Part shown: positions 31,793 through 39,754 of the stretch, piece after piece
Position numbering within the stretch: the stretch's first letter is position 1
How the letters are laid out: every line of letters begins with the position of its first letter
DNA from: Luteococcus sp043424415
GTDB taxonomy: Bacteria > Actinomycetota > Actinomycetes > Propionibacteriales > Propionibacteriaceae
Length of the DNA stretch: 39,754 nt
Assembly: GCF_043424415.1 (NCBI RefSeq)
Contig: NZ_JBHWOO010000228.1
Span: 1-39,754, forward strand
Direction of reading: 5' to 3'
Notes under the pieces: model-generated
Databases searched by the model: none
Seen by the model: only the letters and a program-made list of their open reading frames with translations
What the model was told of the DNA's origin: nothing
Translations under genes and position numbers: made by a program

Positions 31793-32506
31793 GTCTCTGC
31801 CCGCCGCCACACCGCCCAGCGAGTCGCCCCAGACCTCCTGCACGCCGGCCCCGAGCTCCAGCTCGCCCGGGTGCACCACGCGGCAGCCGTGCGCCAGCAG
31901 CGCTCCCGGCCGCAGCCGTCCAAGCAGGGAGTGGTCGCGACGGCCCGTGACCGGGTCGTGGTTGATCACGATGCAGCGGTCCAACGGCCGCTCCACCTGC
32001 AGCACCACCGGGCCGATCCGCAGCCGCTGGCCGGGAGCCGGTGCCAGCGGGGCCTTGCGGTCGTCGACGACCACATTGGCGCGATAGCGCGCCAGGTCCT
32101 GCGGCAGCCCGGCCTCCTCGAGCTCGCTGCGCAGCAGGAGGCTCACCGGGCTGGACCAGATGAAGCGCTGCCCGTCACGGCTGCGGGCCAGGCGCACCGG
32201 CACTCCTGCGGCCGCACTGAGCGCCTGTGCCAGTGGCCCGTCGTGGACGCTGGCACGGACGGCCCGGTCGTAGTAGTGGACGGTCTGGTCCCTGCCGGGG
32301 CCAAGGGCGTCCAGGGCACTTCGCGGCGCCTCCAGCCCCACCAGCTCGGGCATCCCGGTGGCGCGCAGGCAGTGCAGATGCTCGTCGACCGGCGACCACA
32401 GCCGGTCCTCGGCCAGTCCGTCGACTCCCGCCTCGACGCGCTCCAGCGGCTGCCAGGTGCAGCCCTTGACCAGGCAGCGGCCCAGCGCCTCGACGACGGC
32501 GCTCAC
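31790..32506 (-). CDS. MOSC-domain protein
   Basis: 238 aa, cytosolic. A beta-barrel N-terminal (MOSC_N-like) part with LEAPRSALDALGPG is followed by the MOSC core (SPVSLLLRSELEEAG, YRANVVVDD, RLRIGPVVLQVERPLDRC). The Cys in the DRC motif corresponds to the conserved MOSC Cys used for sulfur or molybdenum-cofactor chemistry. The GTG start overlaps the stop of the upstream glycoside hydrolase gene (GTGA). The MOSC family includes YcbX/YiiM-like and mARC proteins; the substrate is unknown. Confidence 0.8.
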   Translation of the reverse strand: MSAVVEALGRCLVKGCTWQPLERVEAGVDGLAEDRLWSPVDEHLHCLRATGMPELVGLEAPRSALDALGPGRDQTVHYYDRAVRASVHDGPLAQALSAAAGVPVRLARSRDGQRFIWSSPVSLLLRSELEEAGLPQDLARYRANVVVDDRKAPLAPAPGQRLRIGPVVLQVERPLDRCIVINHDPVTGRRDHSLLGRLRPGALLAHGCRVVHPGELELGAGVQEVWGDSLGGVAAGRD

Positions 32507-33807
32507 AGGTCAGCCACCTGGCCGAGCAGTTCGCAGAAGGCCATGTCGGCCCAGGCGAACCAGCTGCGGGTGAAGCGGGTGGCGTCATCGACGTGGAAGC
32601 TCTCGTGCATCCGGTCGGTGCCTCCGTTGGTGCGGGCCATCAGCAGTGCCAGGCGCACCTTCTCGTCACGGTCGTTGCTGGTCAGCCCCTGGGTGGCCAG
32701 GGCCAGCGGCCACACCCTCGGCCCCGGCGTGTGCGGGCTGCCGATGCCACTGGCGACGGCGCCCTGGTGCCACCACGGGTTCTGGGACGACAGGATGCGC
32801 CGCCGGGTGGCCAGGTAGCGCGGGTCCTCGGCGCCGACGTCGCTGAGCAGGGGCAGCGAGAGCAGGCTGGGCAGGTTGGCATCGTCGACGGCCAGCACCC
32901 CGCCCAACCCGTCCACCTCGTAGGCATAGGAGTCGTCATCGAGCAAGCCGTGCTGCTCCACTCCCGCGGCAATCTCGGCGGCCAGTTCGCGTGCCTGGTT
33001 GGCCAGGGTCGCATCGGACCACAACTGCTGGCACCAGCCGGCGATGATGCCCAGGGCGCGCCCGGCGAGCAGCTGGGCGGGAATGTTGTAGCCGAAGGCG
33101 CAGGCATCGTCGCTGGGGCGAAAGCCCTGCCAGGTCATGCCGGTACGGGCCACCGGAGTGCCCCGACCGCCGCGGGGCAGGCTGTCATGGTGGCGGCGCG
33201 TCATGACGGCGGGCAGTCGCACGAAGCGGTAGGCGCTGTGCTCGTGGTCCTGCTCACGCCGCCACAGCGCCACCACGTCCGAGACCGCCGCGTGGGCGCC
33301 CCAGTCGAGATGGCCGTCGTCGCCGGTGGCCCGCAGCAACCCGTCGCCCAGCAGGACCGGCAGGCCCAGTGAGTCCAGCTCGTACTTGCGCTCCCAGATC
33401 CAGGGGTCCAGCGGCCTGGCGATCTGGTGGTTGTCCAGCGGGTGGCGCAACGCGGGCAGGCGATGGCCCGGCATCCGGAAGGCATTGGCATAGGGGTCGT
33501 GGCGGACCATGCGCCACTGCAGGTGGTTCACCCCTGCCACCACCTCGGCCACGCCGCGGTCCAGCCGTGCCAGGGCGAGCCAGGGACGCATCTGCATCGA
33601 CGAGTCCCGCAGCCACATGGCGTCGATGTCGCCGGTGCGCACGAAGACCCCCTCCGGGGTGGGGGCCAGGGTGCGCTGCCAGGCATCGGTCATCAGCTCG
33701 GTGTGCATCCGGCCCAGGAGCGCGTGCCCGGCGGCCCGGGCCACCTGGGCGGAGCGCTCCTCGACCAGCCCGGCCGGCAGTGCCGGGGGCCGGGGGCGAT
33801 CATTCAT
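32503..33807 (-). CDS. Glycoside hydrolase family 125, probable exo-alpha-1,6-mannosidase
   Basis: 434 aa from the ATG at 33807. In-frame ATGs at 33831 and 33870 are possible; none has a good ribosome site, and the conserved part begins at PALPAGLVEER. GH125 hallmarks: TGDIDAMWLRDSSMQMRPWL, NAFRMPGHRLPALRHPLDNH, YEVDGLGGVLAVDDANLPSL and MHESFHVDDATRFTRSWFAW. Characterised members are metal-independent inverting enzymes that remove terminal alpha-1,6-mannose. No signal peptide is visible, so it acts in the cytosol unless the long start carries a cryptic signal. It is coupled to the MOSC gene by overlap and is divergent from treZ. Confidence 0.88.
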   Translation of the reverse strand: MNDRPRPPALPAGLVEERSAQVARAAGHALLGRMHTELMTDAWQRTLAPTPEGVFVRTGDIDAMWLRDSSMQMRPWLALARLDRGVAEVVAGVNHLQWRMVRHDPYANAFRMPGHRLPALRHPLDNHQIARPLDPWIWERKYELDSLGLPVLLGDGLLRATGDDGHLDWGAHAAVSDVVALWRREQDHEHSAYRFVRLPAVMTRRHHDSLPRGGRGTPVARTGMTWQGFRPSDDACAFGYNIPAQLLAGRALGIIAGWCQQLWSDATLANQARELAAEIAAGVEQHGLLDDDSYAYEVDGLGGVLAVDDANLPSLLSLPLLSDVGAEDPRYLATRRRILSSQNPWWHQGAVASGIGSPHTPGPRVWPLALATQGLTSNDRDEKVRLALLMARTNGGTDRMHESFHVDDATRFTRSWFAWADMAFCELLGQVADL

Positions 33808-33989
33808 GCGCCAAGGCGTGTGACGATCCATGCCCAGGGGCGTGCGACGGGTCGGGCGCGTGAGGGCCATGGCGACAGTATGGCCCCGCTGTTCGTCCAG
33901 CGCACAGATGTGGCCGGTGTCACACGAGCCGGTAGTTTGGAGAAGGTCCGCGTCCCACCCCGTCGCCACCAACCGCACAGGAGCCGTCC

Positions 33990-35765
33990 ATGCCGATCTC
34001 CCTCGATGTCTGGGCCCCCCTTCCGCAGTCCGTCTCCGTCGTCGTCGACGGGGTCGAGATCCCCCTGGACCAGGGCGAGGAGGGGTGGTGGCGCCTGCCC
34101 GAGGACCGGAGTGACGTGGCCGTCCCCGGGGCCTCCTACGGCTACCGTCTCGACGGGGCCGCCACGCTGGTGCCCGCTCCGCGCTCGCGCTGGCAGCCCG
34201 ACGGCGTGCACGGCCTGTCGCGCCTCTACAACCCGGCCGAGTACCAGTGGAAGGACCAGGACTGGACCGGCCGCCAGCTGGCCGGCGCCATCATCTACGA
34301 GCTGCACGTGGGCACCTTCACCCCCGAGGGCACGCTGAGTGCCGCCATCGACCGGCTCGACCACCTGGTGGAGCTCGGCATCGACCTGGTGGAGCTGATG
34401 CCGGTCAACGCCTTCAACGGTGAGCACGGCTGGGGCTATGACGGTGTGGGCTGGTTCGCGGTGCACCACGCCTATGGCGGCCCCAAGGCCTACCAGGAGT
34501 TCGTCGACGCCTGCCACGCCCGAGGCATGGGCGTCATCCAGGACGTCGTCTACAACCACTTCGGCCCCAGCGGCAACTATCTGCCACAGTTCGGCCCCTT
34601 CCTCGACGACTCGGTGCAGTCTCCCTGGGGCAGTGCGATCAACCTGGCCGGCGAGGGATCCGACGAGGTGCGTCGCTTCATCATCGACAATGCCCTGATG
34701 TGGCTGCAGGACTACCACGTCGACGGCCTCCGGCTGGATGCGGTGCACGCGCTGGTCGACACCCGCGCCATCCACATCCTGGAGGAGATGGCGGTCGAGG
34801 TGAATGCGCTGAGCGCCTTCCTGGGCCGGCCGCTGTCGCTGATCGCCGAGAGCGACCTCAACGACCCGCGCCTGATCACCCCGCGCGAGGCGGGCGGCTA
34901 CGGCCTGGACGCGCAGTGGAGTGACGACTTCCACCACGCCCTGCTGGCCAACCTCACCGGTGACGCCTCCGGCTACTATGCCGACTTCGCCGAGCTGGAG
35001 GCGCTGGCCAAGGTGATGGAGACCGGCTTCTTCCACGACGGCACCAAGTCGAGCTTCCGCGGGCGCCGCCACGGCCGTCGCCTGGACACCCCGACGATCC
35101 CCACCTGGCGGCTGGTGGTGTGTTCCGACAACCACGACCAGATCGGCAACCGCGCCGACGGTGCCCGCCTGGCCACCCGCCAGAGTCCCCGCCAGCTGCA
35201 GATTGCCGCGCTGATCACGTTGCTGAGCGCCTACACCCCGATGGTCTTCATGGGGGAGGAGTGGGGCGCCAGCACCCCCTTCATGTTCTTCAGCTCGCAC
35301 CCGGAGCCGGAGCTGGGCCGGGCGGTCAGCCAGGGCCGCCTGGAGGAGTTCAGCAAGATGGACTGGGACCCGTCGACCATCGTCGACCCGCAGAGCCCCG
35401 AGGCCTTCACCGGCTCCAAGCTCGACTGGTCGGAGCTGGAGGGTGAAGTGCACGCCGAGCTCCTGCAGACCTACAAGGACGCCATCGCCCTGCGTCGCAC
35501 CTACCCGGACCTCACTGACCCGCGCTTCGAGTGGGTCTCGGCCAGCTTCGATCCCGAGTCGCACTGGTTCATGCTCGAGCGCGGCGAGACGATCTCGGTG
35601 GCGGTCAACTTCGACATGGACCCCGTCGAGATCGAGTTGGAGGACGAGCACGAGGTGCTGCTGCGCGTCGGCGAGGTGGAGATCGTGGACGGCGCGCTGC
35701 AGTTGGGGCCCCAGGCCGCCGCCGTGCTGCACTTGACCCGCGAGAGCCTGCCGGCACGCTCCTGA
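33990..35765 (+). CDS. treZ: Malto-oligosyltrehalose trehalohydrolase TreZ
   Basis: Releases trehalose from maltooligosyl-trehalose in the TreY-TreZ route; 591 aa, cytoplasmic. An N-terminal CBM48-like domain (VWAPLPQSVSVVVDG to GYRLDGA) precedes the GH13 barrel. Seen: YELHVGTFTPEGT, GYDGVGWFAVHHAYGGP, DVVYNHFGPSGNYL, nucleophile Asp in GLRLDAVHAL, acid Glu in LIAESDLNDPR, and the transition-state Asp in SDNHDQIGNR. EEWGASTPFMFFSSH is a TreZ signature. AGGAG precedes the ATG, and TAGTTT at 33933-33938 is a possible -10. No treY or treX is visible in the window. Confidence 0.95.
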   Translation: MPISLDVWAPLPQSVSVVVDGVEIPLDQGEEGWWRLPEDRSDVAVPGASYGYRLDGAATLVPAPRSRWQPDGVHGLSRLYNPAEYQWKDQDWTGRQLAGAIIYELHVGTFTPEGTLSAAIDRLDHLVELGIDLVELMPVNAFNGEHGWGYDGVGWFAVHHAYGGPKAYQEFVDACHARGMGVIQDVVYNHFGPSGNYLPQFGPFLDDSVQSPWGSAINLAGEGSDEVRRFIIDNALMWLQDYHVDGLRLDAVHALVDTRAIHILEEMAVEVNALSAFLGRPLSLIAESDLNDPRLITPREAGGYGLDAQWSDDFHHALLANLTGDASGYYADFAELEALAKVMETGFFHDGTKSSFRGRRHGRRLDTPTIPTWRLVVCSDNHDQIGNRADGARLATRQSPRQLQIAALITLLSAYTPMVFMGEEWGASTPFMFFSSHPEPELGRAVSQGRLEEFSKMDWDPSTIVDPQSPEAFTGSKLDWSELEGEVHAELLQTYKDAIALRRTYPDLTDPRFEWVSASFDPESHWFMLERGETISVAVNFDMDPVEIELEDEHEVLLRVGEVEIVDGALQLGPQAAAVLHLTRESLPARS

Positions 35766-35774
35766 GCCTCGTTT

Positions 35775-35804
35775 TGACCCTGCCCGCCCCCGCGAGGTAG
35801 CCTG
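35775..35804 (+). promoter_or_regulatory. Predicted promoter of rplM-rpsI
   Basis: TTGACC (35775-35780), an 18-base spacer and TAGCCT (35799-35804), 10 bases after the treZ stop. The start site near 35811 gives a leader of about 95 nt. Confidence 0.65.
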
Positions 35805-35810
35805 AATCGC

Positions 35811-35906
35811 TGTTGCGCGCTGGAAGTTTCCGGTGGGGGCGTCCACCGACCCCGTGCGCCGCTCAAAACTTGTTCGAATTCTCTAACGGAAGATGGTCTG
35901 CGACCC
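35811..35906 (+). promoter_or_regulatory. rplM 5' leader with hairpin
   Basis: The untranslated leader contains the stem CGGTGG/CCACCG in a GC-rich segment, followed by an AT-richer single-stranded stretch with TAACGGAAG before the GTG. L13 leaders that bind L13 are known in other phyla. No consensus match is claimed here. Confidence 0.35.
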
Positions 35907-36350
35907 GTGTCTACGTACAGCCCGAAGCCTGGGGACATCACCAGGAATTGGCATGTTATTGATGCCGAGAACGTCGTCCTCGGACGCCTCGCGGTGACCG
36001 CCGCCACCCTGCTGCGCGGCAAGCACAAGGCCACGTTCGCCCCGCACGTCGACGGTGGCGACTTCGTCATCATCGTCAACGCCTCCAAGATCGCCCTGAC
36101 CGGCAACAAGCGCGCAGCCTCGCTGCGCCACCGCCACTCGGGTCGTCCCGGCGGCCTGACCAGCACCCCGATCGGCGAGCTGCTGGCCAAGGACCCTCGC
36201 AAGGCTGTCGAGCTGGCCGTCTGGGGCATGCTGCCCAAGAACAAGCTGAGCCGCCAGATGATCAGCAAGCTCAAGGTCTACGCAGGCCCCGAGCACCCCC
36301 ACGCCGCGCAGCAGCCGCAGGCGTACGAGATCACCCAGATCGCCCAGTGA
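35907..36350 (+). CDS. rplM: 50S ribosomal protein L13
   Basis: 147 aa, an early 23S-binding assembly protein. GTG start with CGGAAG upstream. Signatures: WHVIDAENVVLGRLAVTAA, LLRGKHKATFAPHVDGGDFV, VWGMLPKNKLSRQM and KVYAGPEHPHAAQQP. First gene of the rplM-rpsI operon. Confidence 0.98.
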   Translation: MSTYSPKPGDITRNWHVIDAENVVLGRLAVTAATLLRGKHKATFAPHVDGGDFVIIVNASKIALTGNKRAASLRHRHSGRPGGLTSTPIGELLAKDPRKAVELAVWGMLPKNKLSRQMISKLKVYAGPEHPHAAQQPQAYEITQIAQ

Positions 36351-36394
36351 GCACGCCCAGCATCGTGACGAACGACCTGAATCAAGGAATCAAT

Positions 36395-36922
36395 GTGTCT
36401 GAGACCGTAGAGCACGACGAGAACGTCGAAACCGAGGCTGCTCCCTTCACCGAGGGTGACCGCGAGATCGCCTACCGCACCGACTCGAACCCCACCCCGG
36501 CCACCAACCCGTCGGGTCGCGCAGCGATGATCGCCGCCGGTGGTGCCACGGGCCGTCGCAAGGAGGCCGTCGCCCGCGTGCGTCTCGTGCCCGGCAGCGG
36601 CCAGTTCTCGATCAACGGTGGCCGCAGCCTCGAGAACTACTTCCCGAACAAGATCAACCAGCAGCTCGTCAACGAGCCCTTCGTCACCGCCGGTGTCGAG
36701 GGTGCCTATGACGTCATCGCCCGCATCCACGGCGGCGGCGACAGCGGCCAGGCCGGTGCGCTGCGCCTGGGCATCGCCCGTGCGCTGAACGCGATCGACG
36801 AAGAGGCCAGCCGTCCCGCCCTGAAGAAGGCCGGCCTGCTGTCCCGCGACGCCCGCATCAAGGAGCGCAAGAAGGCCGGTCTCAAGAAGGCCCGCAAGGC
36901 TCCGCAGTACAGCAAGCGCTGA
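36395..36922 (+). CDS. rpsI: 30S ribosomal protein S9
   Basis: 175 aa from the GTG at 36395, which has AAGGA at a 6-base spacing. An alternative GTG at 36347 overlaps the rplM stop and would add 16 residues, but lacks a matching ribosome site. The N-terminal ~50 residues are an acidic extension (VEHDENVETEAAPFTEGD) usual in actinobacteria. The core has GRRKEAVARVRLVPG, NGGRSLENYFPN and HGGGDSGQAGALRLGIARAL. The basic tail KKARKAPQYSKR reaches the ribosomal P site. Confidence 0.96.
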   Translation: MSETVEHDENVETEAAPFTEGDREIAYRTDSNPTPATNPSGRAAMIAAGGATGRRKEAVARVRLVPGSGQFSINGGRSLENYFPNKINQQLVNEPFVTAGVEGAYDVIARIHGGGDSGQAGALRLGIARALNAIDEEASRPALKKAGLLSRDARIKERKKAGLKKARKAPQYSKR

Positions 36923-36947
36923 TCCTGCTGGGCGGCAGTGCCCCGGT

Positions 36948-36983
36948 CAAGAGCCGTCACCCATCGTCGGGTGGCGGCTCTTG
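36948..36983 (+). terminator. Terminator of rplM-rpsI
   Basis: A 15-bp stem (one G-T pair) with a 6-base loop (36963-36968) starts 25 bases after the rpsI stop. No U-tract. Confidence 0.82.
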
Positions 36984-37039
36984 CCATGTCCGGCGACGAC
37001 TTGCCGGGCAACGAGTGCCGGTCTGCCTCTGCTGCGCGC

Positions 37040-37045
37040 TAGGGT
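37040..37045 (+). promoter_or_regulatory. Candidate leaderless -10 box of glmM
   Basis: TAGGGT ends eight bases before the glmM ATG, and no Shine-Dalgarno is visible. No good -35 is present. Transcription would begin at or very near the ATG. Confidence 0.42.
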
Positions 37046-37053
37046 GGTTTGCC

Positions 37054-38406
37054 ATGGCTCGACTATTTGGCACCGATGGGGTGCGCGGACTCGCAAACAA
37101 GGACCTGACGGCTGAACTGGCCCTCGAACTCTCGGTGGGAGCAGCCCACGTGCTGGGGGAGGCAGGGGCCTTCGACGGGCGCCGTCCCCTCGCGCTGGTC
37201 GGGCGCGACACCCGCGCCTCGGGCGAGTTCCTGGAGGCGGCCGTGGTCGCCGGGCTGGCCAGCGCCGGCGTCGACGTGGTGCGGGTGGGCGTCGTGCCCA
37301 CCCCTGGCCTGGCCTTCCTGGTCAATGACCGCAATGCCGACCTGGGCGTCATGCTCTCGGCCTCGCACAATCCCATGCCCGACAACGGCATCAAGTTCTT
37401 CTCCCGCGGAGGCGTGAAGCTCGACGACGTCATCGAGGACGCCATCGAGGCCCGCCTCGGCGAGGAGTGGGAGCATCCCACCGGCGCGGATGTCGGGCGC
37501 GTCACCGACGACCATTCTGCCGTCGAGGCCTACGTGGCCCACCTGGTGAGCAGCCTGGGCACCGAGGGCAGCCTGCACGGGCTCAAGGTGGTGCTCGACT
37601 GCGCCAACGGTGCCAGCTCGATGACGGCCGTGGCCGCCTTCGAGACCCAGGGCGCCGAGGTGGTGGCCATCCACAACACGCCCGACGGCGAAAACATCAA
37701 CGAGAACTGCGGCTCCACCCACATGGGCGACCTGCAGGTCACCGTCGTCAAGGAGGGGGCCGACCTGGGGCTGGCCTTCGACGGCGATGCCGACCGCTGC
37801 CTTGCCTGCGATGCCGACGGCGAGCTGGTGGACGGTGACCAGATCCTGGCGATTCTGGCGCTGGCACTCAAGGAGGGCAGCAAGCTGCACTCAGACACCG
37901 TGGTCGCCACCATCATGAGCAACCTCGGATTCGTCAACGCCATGAAGGCCCACGGCATCCAGGTCGACACCACCAAGGTGGGAGACCGCTACGTGCTGGA
38001 GAGCATGAATGCCAACGGCTTCACCCTCGGCGGCGAGCAGTCGGGCCACATCATCATGAGCGAGTTCGCCACCACTGGCGACGGCGTGCTCACCGGCCTG
38101 CACATCGCGGCCCGCATGAAGCAGACCGGCAAGAGCGCCGCCGAGCTGGCCGCCGTGATGACCCGCCTGCCGCAGGTGCTGATCAATGTCCGCGATGTCG
38201 ACAAGCTGCGCGCCGGCATCGACCCGCAGATCCAGAGCTCGGTCAGCGCCGCCAACAAGGAGCTGGGCGACACCGGCCGCGTCGTGCTGCGCCCCTCGGG
38301 CACCGAGCCGGTCGTGCGCGTCATGGTTGAGGCCGCCACGCAGGACAAGGCGCAGGAGGTCGCCGAGGAACTGGCCGCGATCGTCAAGGACCGCGTCAGC
38401 CTCTGA
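37054..38406 (+). CDS. glmM: Phosphoglucosamine mutase
   Basis: Converts glucosamine-6-P to glucosamine-1-P for UDP-GlcNAc and peptidoglycan; 450 aa, normal length. Start MARLFGTDGVRGLANKDLT. The phosphoserine loop is LSASHNPMPDNGIKFF (Ser104). The Mg2+ site is FDGDADRC, the sugar-binding loop GGEQSGHII, and the phosphate-binding loop RPSGTEPVVRVMVE. All four active-site loops are intact. Its place after rplM-rpsI is the conserved actinobacterial order. A true U-tract terminator follows. Confidence 0.97.
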   Translation: MARLFGTDGVRGLANKDLTAELALELSVGAAHVLGEAGAFDGRRPLALVGRDTRASGEFLEAAVVAGLASAGVDVVRVGVVPTPGLAFLVNDRNADLGVMLSASHNPMPDNGIKFFSRGGVKLDDVIEDAIEARLGEEWEHPTGADVGRVTDDHSAVEAYVAHLVSSLGTEGSLHGLKVVLDCANGASSMTAVAAFETQGAEVVAIHNTPDGENINENCGSTHMGDLQVTVVKEGADLGLAFDGDADRCLACDADGELVDGDQILAILALALKEGSKLHSDTVVATIMSNLGFVNAMKAHGIQVDTTKVGDRYVLESMNANGFTLGGEQSGHIIMSEFATTGDGVLTGLHIAARMKQTGKSAAELAAVMTRLPQVLINVRDVDKLRAGIDPQIQSSVSAANKELGDTGRVVLRPSGTEPVVRVMVEAATQDKAQEVAEELAAIVKDRVSL

Positions 38407-38434
38407 GGCAGCAGCCACACCTGTAGTTCCACAC

Positions 38435-38476
38435 AGCGGGATGCCCATCTCACACGATGGGCATTCCGCTATTTTT
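38435..38476 (+). terminator. Rho-independent terminator of glmM
   Basis: A 15-bp stem (38435-38449 / 38456-38470, one G-T pair), a 6-base loop, then five T's at 38472-38476. This is the only terminator in the window with a clear T-tract. It ends six bases before the ATG of the next gene. Confidence 0.92.
38470..38475 (+). promoter_or_regulatory. Possible leaderless -10 box embedded in the glmM terminator T-tract
   Basis: TATTTT (38470-38475), made of the last stem base and the T-tract, lies seven bases before the ATG at 38483, and there is no Shine-Dalgarno. The next gene could therefore be transcribed as a leaderless mRNA from within the terminator. The -35 is not evident. Confidence 0.4.
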
Positions 38477-38482
38477 CCTCCC

Positions 38483-39484
38483 ATGCCCACCGCACTCCAG
38501 GACACCCCCACGTCCGCACGCCCCGACGCGCCACAGCCTTCGGCAACCAGCGGCGATGACCGCAATGCTCGCATCGCCGTCACCGTCTTCCCCGTCCTGA
38601 TCCTGCTCGCCGCGGCAGTCGGCTTCTGGGCGCCGGGCGCCGCCAGCAGCATCACTCCGCACGTGACCACGCTGCTCACGGTGATCATGTTCGGCATGGG
38701 CCTCACCCTGACCATCCCCGACTTCGCGCTGGTGGTGAAGCGGCCGATGCCCGTGGTGCTCGGCGTGCTGGCCCAGTACGGCCTCATGCCGCTGATGGGC
38801 TGGCTCGTCGCCCGACTGTTCCAGCTGCCGCCAGACCTGGCTGCGGGCGTCATCCTGGTGGGCTGCGCCCCGGGCGGGACGGCCTCGAACGTGGTCAGCT
38901 ACCTCTCGCGCGCCGACACGGCGCTGTCGGTGACCATCACCTCCATCTCCACCCTGCTGGCGCCCCTGCTGACCCCTCTGCTGACGCTGTGGCTGGCCGG
39001 CACCTACATGCCGGTCGACGGGGCCAAGATGGCAGGCGACATCGTCTCCATCGTCCTGCTCCCCGTCCTCGGCGGCCTGCTGGTCCGGCTGGCGCTGGGG
39101 CCTTGGGTGCAGCGCCTTCTGCCGGTGCTGCCCTGGATCTCGGTGCTGGCCATCTCGGGTGTGGTGGCGGGCGTCGTCGGCCCCTCAAGCGAGCGCCTGG
39201 CCCAGGCCGGCGGCATCGTCCTGCTGGCCGTGGTGCTGCACAACGGCCTGGGGTACCTGCTGGGCTACGGCCTGGCCCGGGCCACGGGACAGTCCGTGCG
39301 CACCGCCCGCACCATCTCGATCGAGGTCGGCATGCAGAACTCCGGCCTCGCCGCGGGCCTGGCCGCCGGCTACTTCGGCCCGGTGGCGGCCCTGCCCGGC
39401 GCCGTCTTCTCGGTCTGGCACAACGTCTCCGGGGCGCTGCTGGCGATGGTCTACCGGCGCACCGCCGACCACCACCAGTCCTGA
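38483..39484 (+). CDS. Bile acid:sodium symporter (BASS) family transporter
   Basis: 333 aa integral membrane protein. After a ~30-residue polar N-terminus, nine to ten hydrophobic segments can be counted. Family motifs are FGMGLTLTIPDF, GLMPLMGWLVA, VGCAPGGTASNVVSYL (first discontinuous helix with the Na+ site) and SIEVGMQNSGLAAGLA (second discontinuous helix). These match bacterial YocS/PanS/ASBT-like carriers, which move organic anions with sodium; the substrate is unknown. The ATG has no ribosome binding site and sits directly after the glmM terminator. Confidence 0.88.
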   Translation: MPTALQDTPTSARPDAPQPSATSGDDRNARIAVTVFPVLILLAAAVGFWAPGAASSITPHVTTLLTVIMFGMGLTLTIPDFALVVKRPMPVVLGVLAQYGLMPLMGWLVARLFQLPPDLAAGVILVGCAPGGTASNVVSYLSRADTALSVTITSISTLLAPLLTPLLTLWLAGTYMPVDGAKMAGDIVSIVLLPVLGGLLVRLALGPWVQRLLPVLPWISVLAISGVVAGVVGPSSERLAQAGGIVLLAVVLHNGLGYLLGYGLARATGQSVRTARTISIEVGMQNSGLAAGLAAGYFGPVAALPGAVFSVWHNVSGALLAMVYRRTADHHQS

Positions 39485-39491
39485 ACCGGCC

Positions 39492-39754
39492 TCAGCGGCC
39501 CGCGGCCAGCTCCTTGAGCTCGGCGGCGGACAGCTCGCCGGCGCCCTCGTCGGCGATCACCAGGCGCACCCGGTCGTCGTCCACCCGCACCGCCTCGACC
39601 CACCGGCTCTGGTCGGTGACCAGCACGCGACGGGCCGTGAAGGGATCGGTCGAGACCACCGTCGCGGTGAACAGGCCGCCAGGGGTGCGGCAGGTCTCCA
39701 CATTGGCGCGGTAGTTCTGCGCGAAGCTGCGGGCGGTGGCCGGTGAGTCGAAGG
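39492..39754 (-). CDS. 3' part of an unidentified gene running off the window
   Basis: An 86-codon open frame on the minus strand, open to the window edge, with stop at 39492-39494. The visible part begins FDSPATARSFAQNYRANV and continues with ETCRTPGGLFTATVVSTDPF, VTDQSRWVEAVRVDDDRVRL and a charged C-terminus ending LKELAAGR. No family was recognised. It converges with the BASS gene, leaving only seven bases between the stops and no terminator hairpin. Confidence 0.6.
   Translation of the reverse strand, partial: FDSPATARSFAQNYRANVETCRTPGGLFTATVVSTDPFTARRVLVTDQSRWVEAVRVDDDRVRLVIADEGAGELSAAELKELAAGR

Noticed and set aside
33804..35846. Very long minus-strand open frame (680 codons) opposite treZ, and similar long antisense frames at 10421-12346, 7084-8187 and 2588-3940
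   Set aside because: These mirror G/C-ending codons of well-identified genes on the other strand. Their translations are low-complexity Ala/Arg/Gly/His/Val-rich and match no family. They are typical high-GC artefacts.
1..39754. CRISPR arrays, tRNA or rRNA genes, prophage genes
   Set aside because: No regularly spaced direct repeats, no cloverleaf-like tRNA with CCA-end context, no rRNA motifs and no phage structural or integrase genes were recognised on reading either strand.

Overview
This is a high-GC actinobacterial chromosome segment. The likeliest home is Propionibacteriales/Propionibacteriaceae. That rests on G/C-ending codons, actinobacterial forms of S4, S13 and Adk, an RpfB-type resuscitation factor, TreZ, GH125 and DUF1707 proteins, and TANNNT-type promoters placed so as to give leaderless mRNAs. 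The family-level guess is inference; no rRNA lies in the window.

Layout. (1) 1-8.6 kb: oligopeptide/dipeptide ABC uptake. A lone solute-binding lipoprotein (+) converges, across a 17-bp-stem terminator, on a minus-strand operon: binding protein, two permeases, two ATPases, and a small membrane protein. (2) 8.6-11.4 kb: secY-adk-map, tightly coupled. (3) 11.4-16.5 kb: fhs (formate-THF ligase), an S9A prolyl oligopeptidase, a DUF1707 membrane protein, a YciI-like protein and a small orphan. (4) 16.5-20.4 kb: an accessory patch. It holds an orphan gene, the 3' tail of a destroyed gene, a decayed IS5-like element, an AT-richer passenger block with three small orphan genes, a 74-bp second copy of the IS5-like end, and a dead IS3-family element. 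(5) 20.4-24.6 kb: infA-rpmJ-rpsM-rpsK-rpsD-rpoA-rplQ, with a predicted promoter just downstream of the IS3 element. (6) 24.6-26.4 kb: GT4 glycosyltransferase plus an exported NAT/transglutaminase-like protein. (7) 26.5-33.8 kb, minus strand: rpfB, sodA, a secreted Cys-rich membrane-anchored protein, an RsmC-like methyltransferase, truA, trmB, a MOSC protein and a GH125 mannosidase. (8) 34-39.7 kb, plus strand: treZ, rplM-rpsI, glmM, a BASS-family transporter, and finally the 3' part of a minus-strand gene that runs off the window.

How it fits together. The window carries the end of the ribosomal protein/RNA polymerase supercluster, but rearranged. The usual secY-adk-map-infA block is split by 9.2 kb of unrelated and mobile DNA. 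The usual rplQ-truA-rplM-rpsI order is broken, with truA inverted. infA and rplM each have a good -35/-10 promoter at the new junction, which would keep the separated blocks expressed. The most unusual region is 16.0-19.1 kb, where orphan genes and a truncated coding tail are embedded in IS debris. The other recurring theme is leaderless promoters (TAGGCT six bases before the start codon), two of which use the upstream gene's stop codon as part of the -10 box.
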